The position numbers and the translations under genes were made by a program. Shown here piece after piece: positions 8,279 to 16,590 of a DNA stretch of 46,058 bases. Positions within the stretch are counted from its first letter, which is position 1. Each line of letters begins with the position of its first letter. The DNA is from Clostridia bacterium (GTDB lineage Bacteria > Bacillota > Clostridia > Oscillospirales > Acutalibacteraceae): the NCBI GenBank assembly GCA_017435865.1, contig JAFSEF010000053.1:205188-251245 (forward strand), in the 5' to 3' direction. The notes beneath the pieces are model-generated. The model was not told where the DNA came from. It made no database searches and saw only the letters and a list, made by a program, of their open reading frames with translations.

Positions 8279-10696
8279 ATGAAAAATCCTGTTGATATTT
8301 TATCTCAGATGACACTTGAAGAAAAAGCTGCATTGCTGGACGGTGCTGATTTCTGGCATTTGCAGCATCTGGACAAATACGACATTCCTTCCGTCACTGT
8401 CTGTGACGGCCCGCACGGTCTGCGTAAAAAGGACTACAGCAAAAAAGGCATCAGCCTGTCTACAAGTGTTCCTGCAATCAGTTATCCTACTGCAGTAACA
8501 ACAGCTTGCTCTTGGGACCCTGCACTTCTGTATGAAATGGGTGTTGCCCTCGGTAAAAAATGTCTCAAAGAAGAAGTCGGCGTGCTGCTCGGCCCCGGCA
8601 TCAATATGAAGCGTTCTCCTCTGTGCGGCAGAAATTTTGAGTATTTTTCTGAAGATCCCGTTCTTGCAGGTGAGGTTGCTGCAGGTTTTATCAATGGTGT
8701 ACAGAGCATGGGAGTCGGTACTTCACTTAAGCATTTCTGTGCCAACAGCCAGGAAACAAGACGTATGACTTGTGACTCTGTTGTGGATGAACGTGCACTG
8801 CGTGAGATTTATCTTACCGCTTTTGAAATTGCCGTCAAAAAAGCAAAACCCTGGACGGTGATGAACTCTTACAACAAAATCAACGGAGCACACGGATCGG
8901 AAAATCGTCATTCTCAGATTGAAATTCTGCGTGATGAATGGGGATTCGACGGTGTAGTGGTCAGTGACTGGGGTGCTGTCAATGATCGTGTTCTTGGTCT
9001 TTCCAATGGTAATGATCTTGAAATGCCTTCTTCAACAGGTTCCGGTGCTGCAAAAATTGTAGCTGCTGTCAAGAACGGTACACTTGATGAAAGTGTTGTC
9101 AATGAACGTGCATTGAATGTGCTCAAGCTGATTAAAAAAGCAGCTGACGGTGCAAAAAAGGACTATGCTTATAATGATCTTGATGATCAGTCTTTTGCAA
9201 AGAAGATTGCTGCACAGAGCATGGTTTTGTTGAAGAATAACGGCATCCTTCCCTTGAAAAAAGACAAGAAAATTGCTTTGATCGGTGAGCTTGCAAGAAC
9301 ACCGCGTTACCAGGGTGCAGGCAGCTCTCATATTGTACCCACACAGTTGGACAATGCACTTGATGAATGCAAAAAAGCCGGTATTACTGTCGATTTTGCA
9401 CAGGGTTATGAGCTTTCCGCAAAGAAAGAAAAGAAGAATGAGGCACTTCTGCAGCAGGCTGTTGAAGTTGCAAAGAGAAATGAAATTGCAGTTGTGTTTA
9501 TCGGTCTTACCGATGACTATGAAGCAGAAGGTTATGACAGACAGCATATGAATCTTCCTGCTGCACACGATAAGCTTGTTGCAGAAATTGTGAAGGCAAA
9601 TCCGAATACGGTTGTTGTGCTTTCGGGCGGTTCACCTGTTGAAATGCCCTGGAATGACTCTGTTGCAGCTGTTTTGAATGCATATCTCGGCGGTCAGGCA
9701 GGTGCAGGTGCTATTGTTGATATCTTATTCGGTGAAGTCAATCCTTGCGGTAAACTTGCAGAAACATATCCGATGTCTTATGCCGACACGCCTGCAAAGA
9801 ATAATTTCCCCGGCAATCCTGCAAGTGTTGAATACAGAGAAAGTGTATATATCGGCTACAGATACTATGAAAAAGCCGGTGTACCCGTACGCTATCCGTT
9901 TGGTCATGGTTTGTCCTATACCACTTTTGAATATTCTGATATTACGCTTGATAAGTCTGATATGAGTGAAAATGATACACTTACCGTATCATTCACTTTG
10001 AAAAATACGGGCAATGTTGCAGGTGCGGAAATTGCACAGCTGTATGTTGCTGATAAAGAAAGTACAATTTACCGTCCCGTAAAAGAACTGAAAGCTTTTG
10101 AAAAAGTCCGTCTTGAAGCAGGCGAAGAAAAACGCATTTCACTCGTTCTTGAAAAACGTGCATTTGCTTTCTATAATGTTCTCATCAATGATTGGTGTGT
10201 TGAGAGTGGTGCATTCGATATTCTTGTCGGTGCATCGAGTGCAGATATCCGCCTGCAGGCAACTGTGAATGTCAATGCAGCTGCAGTTGCATTGCCTGAT
10301 TACAAACAGACGGCTCCCAAATATTATACGGCTGATGTGCAGGATGTTCCTGAAGATCAGTTTGTTGCAGTACTCGGCAGAGAATTGCCGCCTACTGTCA
10401 AGAGTAAAGATAAAGCTCTTGATCTTACTGACACGTTTGAAAGCTCCAATCACACCAAATGGGGCAAGCGTTTGTTTGCTCTGTTGACCGCATTGATTCC
10501 TGCAGGTATGGCAAGAGCCATTGCTGTTCAGACTCCGTTCCGTGATTTTATTTCTATGAGTGGCGGCGTTTTCAGTGAGGATATGGCAGCAGGTCTGTTG
10601 CGTATTCTGAACGGTGAAAAGGGTGGCTTACGTATTATTCTTAAAGGGATCCCGGGTGCCGTAAAAGGCATTGGCCCCTTGCTTAAGAATATCTGA
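8279..10696 (+). CDS. Glycoside hydrolase family 3 beta-glucosidase-type enzyme
   Basis: An 805-residue protein, with ATG at 8279 chosen because AGGAGG (8267-8272) is six bases upstream; a GTG at 8252 has no such site. The GH3 N-terminal barrel carries CDGPHGLR, LLGPGINMKRSPLCGRNFEY, LKHFCAN and the nucleophile motif VVSDWGAV, with Asp230 as the likely catalytic nucleophile. The C-terminal alpha/beta sandwich has GAGSSHI and EGYDRQHMNLP, followed by a fibronectin III-like domain near 570-670. A further 130-residue tail with hydrophobic segments (FALLTALIPAGMARAIAV) is uncommon and may contact membranes or mediate assembly. There is no signal peptide, so it probably hydrolyses imported beta-linked oligosaccharides or glycosides in the cytoplasm. 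It is monocistronic between its own promoter and a shared terminator. Exact specificity (glucoside, xyloside) cannot be read. Confidence 0.9.
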   Translation: MKNPVDILSQMTLEEKAALLDGADFWHLQHLDKYDIPSVTVCDGPHGLRKKDYSKKGISLSTSVPAISYPTAVTTACSWDPALLYEMGVALGKKCLKEEVGVLLGPGINMKRSPLCGRNFEYFSEDPVLAGEVAAGFINGVQSMGVGTSLKHFCANSQETRRMTCDSVVDERALREIYLTAFEIAVKKAKPWTVMNSYNKINGAHGSENRHSQIEILRDEWGFDGVVVSDWGAVNDRVLGLSNGNDLEMPSSTGSGAAKIVAAVKNGTLDESVVNERALNVLKLIKKAADGAKKDYAYNDLDDQSFAKKIAAQSMVLLKNNGILPLKKDKKIALIGELARTPRYQGAGSSHIVPTQLDNALDECKKAGITVDFAQGYELSAKKEKKNEALLQQAVEVAKRNEIAVVFIGLTDDYEAEGYDRQHMNLPAAHDKLVAEIVKANPNTVVVLSGGSPVEMPWNDSVAAVLNAYLGGQAGAGAIVDILFGEVNPCGKLAETYPMSYADTPAKNNFPGNPASVEYRESVYIGYRYYEKAGVPVRYPFGHGLSYTTFEYSDITLDKSDMSENDTLTVSFTLKNTGNVAGAEIAQLYVADKESTIYRPVKELKAFEKVRLEAGEEKRISLVLEKRAFAFYNVLINDWCVESGAFDILVGASSADIRLQATVNVNAAAVALPDYKQTAPKYYTADVQDVPEDQFVAVLGRELPPTVKSKDKALDLTDTFESSNHTKWGKRLFALLTALIPAGMARAIAVQTPFRDFISMSGGVFSEDMAAGLLRILNGEKGGLRIILKGIPGAVKGIGPLLKNI

Positions 10697-10710
10697 TTTT
10701 AATATCTGAA

Positions 10711-10755
10711 TCAAAAAAATAACCGTCCGATTGATTCGGACGGTCGTTTTTTTTT
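10711..10755. terminator. Bidirectional terminator after the GH3 gene
   Basis: ACCGTCCGA (10722-10730) and TCGGACGGT (10736-10744) form a perfect nine-pair stem. An A-rich run precedes it and a run of nine T follows. It is shared with the convergent kinase-like gene. Confidence 0.9.
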
Positions 10756-10760
10756 GATGA

Positions 10761-11384
10761 TTATCTGTTGTAAAGATTGTCTATGTAGTACTGAATCATC
10801 TTAACAGCTTGATCAGTGCCGATTGCACCGGCATTGATATAAAGATCGAAATTGTTTCTGTCGCCCCATTTCTGATGGGTGAATTTGTTGTAATAATTGG
10901 CTCTTGCACGGTTCGTTTTGTTGATGATCCGCTTTGCGGTTTTGTCATTTAATCCGTACAGCTTTTTGGCTCGTTCAATTTTGGAGCTTTCATCTGCATA
11001 AATAAACACTTTCAGAACGCTCGGATGATCACGCAGGATGTAGTCTGCACAACGACCCACAAAGATACACGGACCGTCTTCTGCAATTTTTTTGATAATA
11101 TCGAACTGTGCATCAGCAACACGCATTCCGATCGGTAACAATGCAGAAGGATCTTCCATGTACCAACTGTCACGATAGGGAAGTGATGTAAATTCAAAAA
11201 AGCCAAAAGGTTTTTCGTCATGTGTTGCGACGATCTGTTTGCTTATTTCAAGCACTTCAGCCGTTTTGTCGATGATACTTCTGTCATAATACGGAATGTT
11301 ATAATGCAAGGCAAGTCTGTGACCGATTTCAGCACCGCCGCTGCAAAATTCACGACCGATAACAATAACAGGTATTTTGTTCAT
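10761..11384 (-). CDS. Cytidylate kinase-like family protein
   Basis: A 207-residue protein beginning with a nucleotide-binding loop variant, VIGREFCSGGAEIGHRLA, instead of the classic GPxGSGKST loop. It continues with YYDRSIID and IFVGRCADYIL, then the basic segment RAKKLYGLNDKTAKRII typical of the cytidylate-kinase-like family common in Clostridia. The family resembles nucleoside monophosphate kinases, but its substrate is usually not established, and true Cmk is normally encoded elsewhere. The GGAAGGG ribosome binding site is a reasonable match. No separate promoter is visible between this start and the hairpin terminator of the upstream 40-residue gene, so expression may rely on read-through of that terminator. 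Confidence 0.75.
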   Translation of the reverse strand: MNKIPVIVIGREFCSGGAEIGHRLALHYNIPYYDRSIIDKTAEVLEISKQIVATHDEKPFGFFEFTSLPYRDSWYMEDPSALLPIGMRVADAQFDIIKKIAEDGPCIFVGRCADYILRDHPSVLKVFIYADESSKIERAKKLYGLNDKTAKRIINKTNRARANYYNKFTHQKWGDRNNFDLYINAGAIGTDQAVKMIQYYIDNLYNR

Positions 11385-11414
11385 GTGGACCCTTCCTTTC
11401 TTTGTGTTGTCATA

Positions 11415-11443
11415 TAAACAAAAAAGTGCCGCAAAGCAGCACT
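11415..11443 (-). terminator. Terminator or attenuator after the 40-residue gene
   Basis: On the minus strand AGTGCTGC (11443-11436), a TTT loop and GCGGCACT (11432-11425) are followed by TTTTTTG. It starts four bases after the small gene's stop codon and 40 bases before the kinase-like gene, so incomplete termination could set the expression of that gene. Confidence 0.8.
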
Positions 11444-11446
11444 CTT

Positions 11447-11569
11447 TTATCCACCGATGGAGCCGATTATTCCGCTGATATCAAAACCGATGATTTCGCT
11501 GCCGAGTGCTTCAAACAGCAAGGAAAACAGAGATACAAGAAATTCAAAGATGGGCTTCAAAGATTCCAT
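11447..11569 (-). CDS. 40-residue hydrophobic small protein
   Basis: A short frame that would normally be missed: ATG at 11569-11567, stop at 11449-11447, 40 codons. It has everything a gene needs: a promoter (TTGATT, 17 bases, TATAAT at 11630-11602), AGGAGG nine bases upstream, and a terminator four bases after the stop. The peptide starts MESLKPIFEF and is rich in Phe, Leu and Ile. Acidic residues are spaced as in an amphipathic helix, followed by a Gly/Ile-rich tail ending IIGSIGG. One membrane-associated helix is plausible. It could be a small membrane regulator or spore-associated peptide (it lies next to the germination operon), a toxin-like peptide or a leader peptide. No family is recognised. 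The gene call is solid; the function is not known. Confidence 0.72.
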   Translation of the reverse strand: MESLKPIFEFLVSLFSLLFEALGSEIIGFDISGIIGSIGG

Positions 11570-11601
11570 GGAAATAAACCTCCTGAATATTTTATGCATT
11601 T

Positions 11602-11630
11602 ATTATACAAAATTGCAAATTGAAAATCAA
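11602..11630 (-). promoter_or_regulatory. Promoter of the 40-residue gene
   Basis: On the minus strand TTGATT (11630-11625), a 17-base spacer and TATAAT (11607-11602) lie 32 bases upstream of the start codon and just downstream of the gerC homologue. Confidence 0.75.
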
Positions 11631-11661
11631 GAGGTTTTTGGAATAACACTGAGTTTTTCTG

Positions 11662-12801
11662 TTAGTTCAAAGGTAATATTTCTTTTCCCATTCTTGTGAT
11701 TTTTGCCGTTGTGTGGATTTCAATCGGTATTGTGGCAAGAAAAGAGTTGTAATCTTTGATTGCTGAATTGTAACTGTCGGTACTCTTTTTTTTGAGCATC
11801 CTTCCCAACGACAGTATGTCACATTTATTTTCTCTGACAGCCTTGCCAATGGTGTTTTTAACGATTGAATGAATCTTGTTTTCTGTTGCCATTCTTAATT
11901 TCTCTACATCATTCATACTCAATTCACGGTGAAGCGGTGCATTGAATTCAATAATATCGCATGATAAAGAAATGTCGATTGTGTATTTAAGCTCCGGTTT
12001 TTCAAGTAAAGTAATTAAAGTTGAGCATCTCTGAACGGCGATTGAAACTTTGCTGCCTTTGTAATCAATTTCAATCGGGCCGCTGTCAAATTTGTCGTTT
12101 GCTATGAGTAACCCCTTTGTCTGTTCGTTATCCAGTACGGCATTGCTGTTCTGAGCAGCAAACAACAGTGAACCTTCTATACCTATTGATTCTGTTTTTG
12201 TCTCTTCGTCTTTTGTGATTTTTACAATCGGCAGTATTGCAGCATCCGTTTCATTCAGAAGATTGCTGATGAATTTGTACATCGGCATTGTTACAGTCAT
12301 TCCGTTGAAAGAGCCGGATTGCAAAACGGAATGGATGATTTTGGATGCCAGTACATTGTTACCGAGATTGATGTTGATAATCTGCTTTGCTGTTGATTCT
12401 GCGGCAGCAAGCAGAATATCATCTCTTGTTGTATATTCACGGATAAAATAATTCAAAGCCGTCATTGGTGCGTTCTGTGTCAGTTCTTTTCCGAGAATAA
12501 TAACACGGGCTTGTGAATACAAAGGAATCTGACCTGAGATCAGGTCAATAGCAGCAAAAGCGGATGCCAGTGTTTTTCCTTTTGCTGAGTACGTTTTTGC
12601 GACTCCGTCCGGTGTGTCGGTTGAGTTTGCTGAACCTGATTGCTGCGTATTTAAAGCAAGCACAGTGATTTCAAAACCATCTTCGGATGTGTCTATTCCG
12701 ATGGCTTCGATGATCAGACGGTCACCGAGCTCTGCTGCACTGATATTTGAGCAACCGGAAAAAAAGACCAAACTGACCATTATAATGATAAGCCTTTTCA
12801 T
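11662..12801 (-). CDS. gerKC: Ger(x)C-family spore germination lipoprotein
   Basis: A 379-residue lipoprotein, the C subunit of a GerA-type germinant receptor. A signal peptide with lipobox FSGC puts the lipidated cysteine at residue 17. The start of the mature part (ELGDRLIIEAIGIDTSEDGFEITVLAL-type pattern) and the segment around YSQARVIILGKEL are hallmarks of the family. The C-terminal half alternates beta strands and long helices, as in GerBC structures. Receptors of this kind sit in the spore inner membrane and respond to nutrients. The start codon overlaps the gerB homologue's end by four bases (ATGA), so the two are translationally coupled. No terminator is seen after the stop; the small gene's promoter follows. 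The symbol follows the gerK naming by analogy only. Confidence 0.9.
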   Translation of the reverse strand: MKRLIIIMVSLVFFSGCSNISAAELGDRLIIEAIGIDTSEDGFEITVLALNTQQSGSANSTDTPDGVAKTYSAKGKTLASAFAAIDLISGQIPLYSQARVIILGKELTQNAPMTALNYFIREYTTRDDILLAAAESTAKQIININLGNNVLASKIIHSVLQSGSFNGMTVTMPMYKFISNLLNETDAAILPIVKITKDEETKTESIGIEGSLLFAAQNSNAVLDNEQTKGLLIANDKFDSGPIEIDYKGSKVSIAVQRCSTLITLLEKPELKYTIDISLSCDIIEFNAPLHRELSMNDVEKLRMATENKIHSIVKNTIGKAVRENKCDILSLGRMLKKKSTDSYNSAIKDYNSFLATIPIEIHTTAKITRMGKEILPLN

Positions 12802-13892
12802 GTTTTACCTCTTACAGCTGTTTTTTTTGTTCTGTTTTTTGCAAATATAAGCAGCGGCAGGACGACTGTTGCAATCATAAACAGAACAGGATTGACGGGT
12901 GACGCAATAAACTTTCCGAAGAATTCAATGTTTTGTGACAGAAACAGATTCGCAGCAAATACCAGTATTCCGCCTGCTATCAACAGTTTGTTTCTGTTGT
13001 ATTTGTTTTGAAATCCTTCTTCGATTGCAGCGACAGAAGTATGAAGCAGGTATGCAATTTTTAACAAAGCACATATGACCCATACACCTGTCAGCAGATC
13101 ATCCATCCTTTCGAGGATGCCTATTTTGGCGAGTGCGGCCAGTGTATACAAAGGGAACATCTGCAAGTTTCCGTATTCCGCAGCAATGCCGCCGACGAGT
13201 AAAAACAACGCAGCGAGTTGTACACAAAAGAAAACAAGCCATATCAGATATCCTTTGCGGAGGTTTCCTTTAGTATGAGATGCTGTGAACAGGAGAGATG
13301 TCGTTTCAATATTCCTGCAAGCAGAGTGAAAACCCTGATATATGACAGCAGAAAGACCGCTTTGCAGAGGCGGTTGCAGATACAGAGTGTCGAAGTCCTT
13401 AATGACTGTTCCTGTCATCAGAATCAGTGAAACAAATAACAGAACACTCATTACGGAACCTGCACGTGCAAGCGGTTCCAGACCTTTTGATGCACAATAT
13501 ATGCTGACGGCCAACAGCACAAATATAAATATATTCAGGTTTTCCTGTTGCAATAAAACAATGCCGGAAAATAAGCTGAAGCGAGCTGCTGCAACTCCTG
13601 CTGCCCAGATGAAAGTGAATGCATAATACATCGCAACAGGTTTAGTCCACTTGTGTCGGTTTGTTCCTGCAAGAGTCAGAACACTGTTGTAAGGTTGTTT
13701 GCCTATGCATAAAAAAACCGGCAATGCAAACAGTAATGAGAAAACAAAATATGCTATAGCCATGATGGCACGGTCTGTGGATTCAAGCGGAGCTCTGATG
13801 CGAAGCATGTATGTGAATGTTGCCACCATCCGGAAAATATAAATCATGCTGAACAGCTGAAAGCTGCTGATTGTGTTTTGTCCTGTTTTCAT
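12798..13892 (-). CDS. gerKB: GerB-family spore germination permease
   Basis: A 364-residue integral membrane protein with about ten hydrophobic segments and the amino acid/polyamine/organocation (APC) permease-like fold of GerB subunits. It opens with QNTISSFQLFSMIYIFRM and contains the loop region around AVIYQGFHSACRNIETTSLL, where the germinant pocket lies in known family members. It follows the gerA homologue by seven bases, and its ribosome binding site (GAGGAG) overlaps the end of that gene. It overlaps the gerC homologue by four bases. With its neighbours it forms a complete A-B-C receptor; the germinant cannot be predicted from sequence. Confidence 0.9.
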   Translation of the reverse strand: MKTGQNTISSFQLFSMIYIFRMVATFTYMLRIRAPLESTDRAIMAIAYFVFSLLFALPVFLCIGKQPYNSVLTLAGTNRHKWTKPVAMYYAFTFIWAAGVAAARFSLFSGIVLLQQENLNIFIFVLLAVSIYCASKGLEPLARAGSVMSVLLFVSLILMTGTVIKDFDTLYLQPPLQSGLSAVIYQGFHSACRNIETTSLLFTASHTKGNLRKGYLIWLVFFCVQLAALFLLVGGIAAEYGNLQMFPLYTLAALAKIGILERMDDLLTGVWVICALLKIAYLLHTSVAAIEEGFQNKYNRNKLLIAGGILVFAANLFLSQNIEFFGKFIASPVNPVLFMIATVVLPLLIFAKNRTKKTAVRGKT

Positions 13893-13899
13893 ACTCTCC

Positions 13900-15387
13900 T
13901 CAATAACGATAATCGGAAATGTTTTTCTGTTGGTTTTTTTTGTTTGTATGGTCTTTTCTGAGAATCAGATCCTGCCATGTGTTTCTTGGTGTTGGTGAAA
14001 AAGGTACGGAATAAGGCATGGAATAAGGTGAGATGCTGCAAATGGTAACAATCAATGCACCGGCAGCAAGGGCAATGCCAAATAAACCCATTGCACCGCC
14101 GGCGATGATAAAGATGAATCTTAACAATGCCATCGGTTCGTGTATACCTTGCAGGATGGCTGAAGAAATAGCTGTCAATGCAACGACAATGAGCATCGGT
14201 ACTGCAATAAGTCCTGCTGTCACTGCTGCATCTCCTATAACAAGTGCCCCTACTATGCTGACAGCATGTCCGACCATTTTCGGCATTCTCAATCCGGCTT
14301 CTCTGACTATTTCGTAAATGAAATGAATGATAATAGCTTCAAATACCAAAGGAAACGGTGTCTGACTGATGGAAACTGCAATGTCAAACATTACATTGAC
14401 GGGTAAAAGTTCGGGATGAAAAACGCATACAGCCACAAAAAGTCCGGGAAGCATTGTTGAAATGAAGAATCCTGTCAAACGCAATAATCTTAAAAGAAAG
14501 GTGTAATATGGCCTTGTGAGGTAGTCATCCAACGAATGAAAATGATCTATAAAAAACTGCGGAACAAACAGAGCAAACGGATTGCCGTCGATTATAATGC
14601 CGATTCTGCCTTCTGTCAGCATTGCAGCAAGGGTGTCCGGCCGTTCTGTTGCACCGACACCTGAAAAGGGTGTTTTTGTTTTTGTGTCCAGAAAAGGTCT
14701 GAGATAGCCGGCCCCAAGCACCATTTCGAGGTTAGTTTTAGCTAATCTTTGTTTTACATCCTGCAGTAATTTATTGTCCACCCGATCTGCAAGATAACAA
14801 ACACAGACATAAGTGTTGCTTGTTTTGCCGATCACCATTCTTTCAATGTGCAATTGCGAAGTTCGTAATCTGCGACGCATAAGGGTGATGTTGTCCTTAA
14901 AAAAGTCACAAAAACCTTCTCTTGAACCTTTTTCCTGTTGTTCGCTCAAAGGATCAGAAACATTGCTTTTTGAAAAATTCGGGGCGTTGAATGCCGCACA
15001 ATATGCTTCGCCGTCAGCAAAAAGAACAATGCTGCCTGCAATCAATGTTTCGGTGGTTTCTTCGAGTGTGTGCAGAATTGCCTGCTCCATTCCTTCAAAA
15101 ACGGATGAACAAATCTGCTTGAGCGATGATGTTTTCTCTTCTGTTATGTGTTCGCATAACGGTTTTATCAGCGATTGTGTTAAAAATAAACGGTCACACA
15201 TCCCGTCCAGGAATGCCGCTGTAATTGCTTTTCCGCCGCATTCTATCTCCCTGAACATAAGATCAAAACTGTTTCCGAATGCCTGCATCAGCAGAATCTT
15301 GTTCTTGTATGCCGTATCTTCCAGTGGGGTACTTGTCTTTTGTGATTGTTCAGGTTTTTTATGGTGATTGTCGGTTTTGTTTTGCAT
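13900..15387 (-). CDS. gerKA: GerA-family spore germination protein
   Basis: A 495-residue A subunit. It has a long polar N-terminal domain (about 1-285) containing the family pattern KTSNTYVCVCYLADRV and GNPFALFVPQFFIDHF. A C-terminal membrane domain with four or five segments follows (LRLLRLTGFFISTMLPGL; REAGLRMPKMVGHAVSIVG; GDAAVTAGLIAVPMLIVVAL), the most conserved part of GerA proteins. Recent work on the family indicates that GerA subunits assemble into a membrane channel, so this is the likely ion-conducting partner of GerB and GerC. GAGGTG precedes the start by eight bases. Such operons are usually forespore-specific (sigma G). I found no convincing sigma-G promoter in the 77 bases before the divergent gene. 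Confidence 0.92.
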   Translation of the reverse strand: MQNKTDNHHKKPEQSQKTSTPLEDTAYKNKILLMQAFGNSFDLMFREIECGGKAITAAFLDGMCDRLFLTQSLIKPLCEHITEEKTSSLKQICSSVFEGMEQAILHTLEETTETLIAGSIVLFADGEAYCAAFNAPNFSKSNVSDPLSEQQEKGSREGFCDFFKDNITLMRRRLRTSQLHIERMVIGKTSNTYVCVCYLADRVDNKLLQDVKQRLAKTNLEMVLGAGYLRPFLDTKTKTPFSGVGATERPDTLAAMLTEGRIGIIIDGNPFALFVPQFFIDHFHSLDDYLTRPYYTFLLRLLRLTGFFISTMLPGLFVAVCVFHPELLPVNVMFDIAVSISQTPFPLVFEAIIIHFIYEIVREAGLRMPKMVGHAVSIVGALVIGDAAVTAGLIAVPMLIVVALTAISSAILQGIHEPMALLRFIFIIAGGAMGLFGIALAAGALIVTICSISPYSMPYSVPFSPTPRNTWQDLILRKDHTNKKNQQKNISDYRY

Positions 15388-15464
15388 CTTTGTTTCACCT
15401 CTCTATGTATGTATTTCCTGAAAACGGATGGATATACTGATAAAAAACTGCGGTGGTGCATAGT

Positions 15465-16145
15465 GTGTATGTTGTTCTGATGCGTACTCTTTTGCTTTTT
15501 ATAATCATTGTTCTTGTTATGCGATTGATGGGAAAGAGACAAATCGGTCAGTTGCAGCCGGCTGAACTTGTTGTGACGATTTTGTTGTCCGAAGTTGCAT
15601 CACAGCCGATGCTTGAGCCTGATTTGCCTGTGTTGTATTCGGTTGTATCGCTTATGCTGCTGACAGGTTTTGAATTGTTATTGTCTTTTGTTTCTCTGAA
15701 AAGTGCAAAAGTGAGATCCATTCTTCAGGGCAATAGCGTGGTGATCATTCGTGACGGTGTTATACAGTATGAACAGATCAAAAGACTTCGATACACAATG
15801 GATGATATTCTTGAAGCGTTGCGGCAAAAAGATGTGTTCGATATTTCCGAAGTAGAGTATGCCGTTGCGGAGACCAACGGAAGTCTGAGTGTATTTCTGA
15901 AACCACCATACCGCACTGTATCAAATGAAGAGATCCGTTGCACCGTTAAAGACACCGGTGTGGCGATTGCAGTTGTTGAAGATGGTGAATTGCTTGAGAA
16001 CAGTATCTTGGAAAGCGGTCTGGATGTTGCTGCACTCAACAGAGTGTTGAAGAAAAAAGGAATTGCATTGGAAAATGTATTGCTTGTTACAGTGAATAAA
16101 GCAAATGAAATTGTCATTTACGGAAAGGACGGGAAACAGAAATGA
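15465..16145 (+). CDS. DUF421 / YetF-family membrane protein
   Basis: About 226 residues. Three hydrophobic segments precede a soluble C-terminal domain; the signature VMRLMGKRQIGQLQPAELV near residue 20 identifies the DUF421 (YetF/YcaP) family. The start is uncertain. GTG at 15465 gives an N-terminus of the usual family length and has GGTGGT eight bases before it, whereas the upstream GTG at 15453 has no ribosome binding site. The soluble part contains VIIRDGVIQYEQIKRLRYTMDDILEALR, as in spore-former homologues. YetF-type proteins are linked to the spore membrane in Bacillus and Clostridia, which fits the divergent germination operon. Its stop codon overlaps the start of the next gene by four bases. 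Molecular function unknown. Confidence 0.85.
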   Translation: MYVVLMRTLLLFIIIVLVMRLMGKRQIGQLQPAELVVTILLSEVASQPMLEPDLPVLYSVVSLMLLTGFELLLSFVSLKSAKVRSILQGNSVVIIRDGVIQYEQIKRLRYTMDDILEALRQKDVFDISEVEYAVAETNGSLSVFLKPPYRTVSNEEIRCTVKDTGVAIAVVEDGELLENSILESGLDVAALNRVLKKKGIALENVLLVTVNKANEIVIYGKDGKQK

Positions 16146-16507
16146 GCTGGAGATTCTTTATTGCAGTTTTATTGATAATATGTGCAGTTCTGTTATCTGT
16201 GGTCATATCTGAACTTGCCGCAGACATTTTGAAAGAAATATATAATATCATCATCTCTCTTGATGATGCTGTAATGAGTTCAGAACAGTATGAAAAACTC
16301 TTTAATCGTCAATTTGAAAGAATCCGCTTTTTGAGAGTTGTATACAGAGAAACAGATGTTGATGAGTTGCAATACTTGCTGAGTGATTTGAAAGATGCCA
16401 TAAGACAAGGAAATGAAGAACAGATTCATGCAAGTAGCGTGCAGATATTATCACATATCCGCGTTTTATCAGACTCATTAAAAGTAAATGCCGATAATAT
16501 ATTTTGA
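16142..16507 (+). CDS. DUF4363-family small membrane protein
   Basis: A 121-residue protein with one N-terminal membrane helix (residues 5-24) and a helical remainder resembling DUF4363 (e.g. FERIRFLRVVYRETDVDELQYL). Start and stop overlap ATGA with the DUF421 gene, so the two are translated together. The DUF421-DUF4363 pair is a recurrent clostridial gene couple. Its placement against the gerA-type operon suggests a spore-membrane role, but this is inference. A new promoter begins 19 bases after the stop, so the pair is probably a separate unit from miaB. Confidence 0.75.
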   Translation: MSWRFFIAVLLIICAVLLSVVISELAADILKEIYNIIISLDDAVMSSEQYEKLFNRQFERIRFLRVVYRETDVDELQYLLSDLKDAIRQGNEEQIHASSVQILSHIRVLSDSLKVNADNIF

Positions 16508-16525
16508 GTTTTCTTCGAAAAACAC

Positions 16526-16554
16526 TTGCCTTTTAATAATTTATAATATATAAT
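16526..16554 (+). promoter_or_regulatory. Promoter upstream of miaB and the long operon
   Basis: TTGCCT (16526-16531), a 17-base spacer and TATAAT (16549-16554) place the transcript start near 16561. The miaB start at the TTG (16591) therefore leaves a leader of about 30 bases carrying GGAGGT. Confidence 0.7.
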
Positions 16555-16590
16555 AAAACAATGAGTTTTTATGTATTTCGGAGGTGCACA

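Noticed and set aside
15388-15464. Sigma-G promoter for the gerA-type operon
   Set aside because: GTATA and CATACATA-like words exist on the minus strand, but the spacing of about 21 bases is too long for a sigma-G site.
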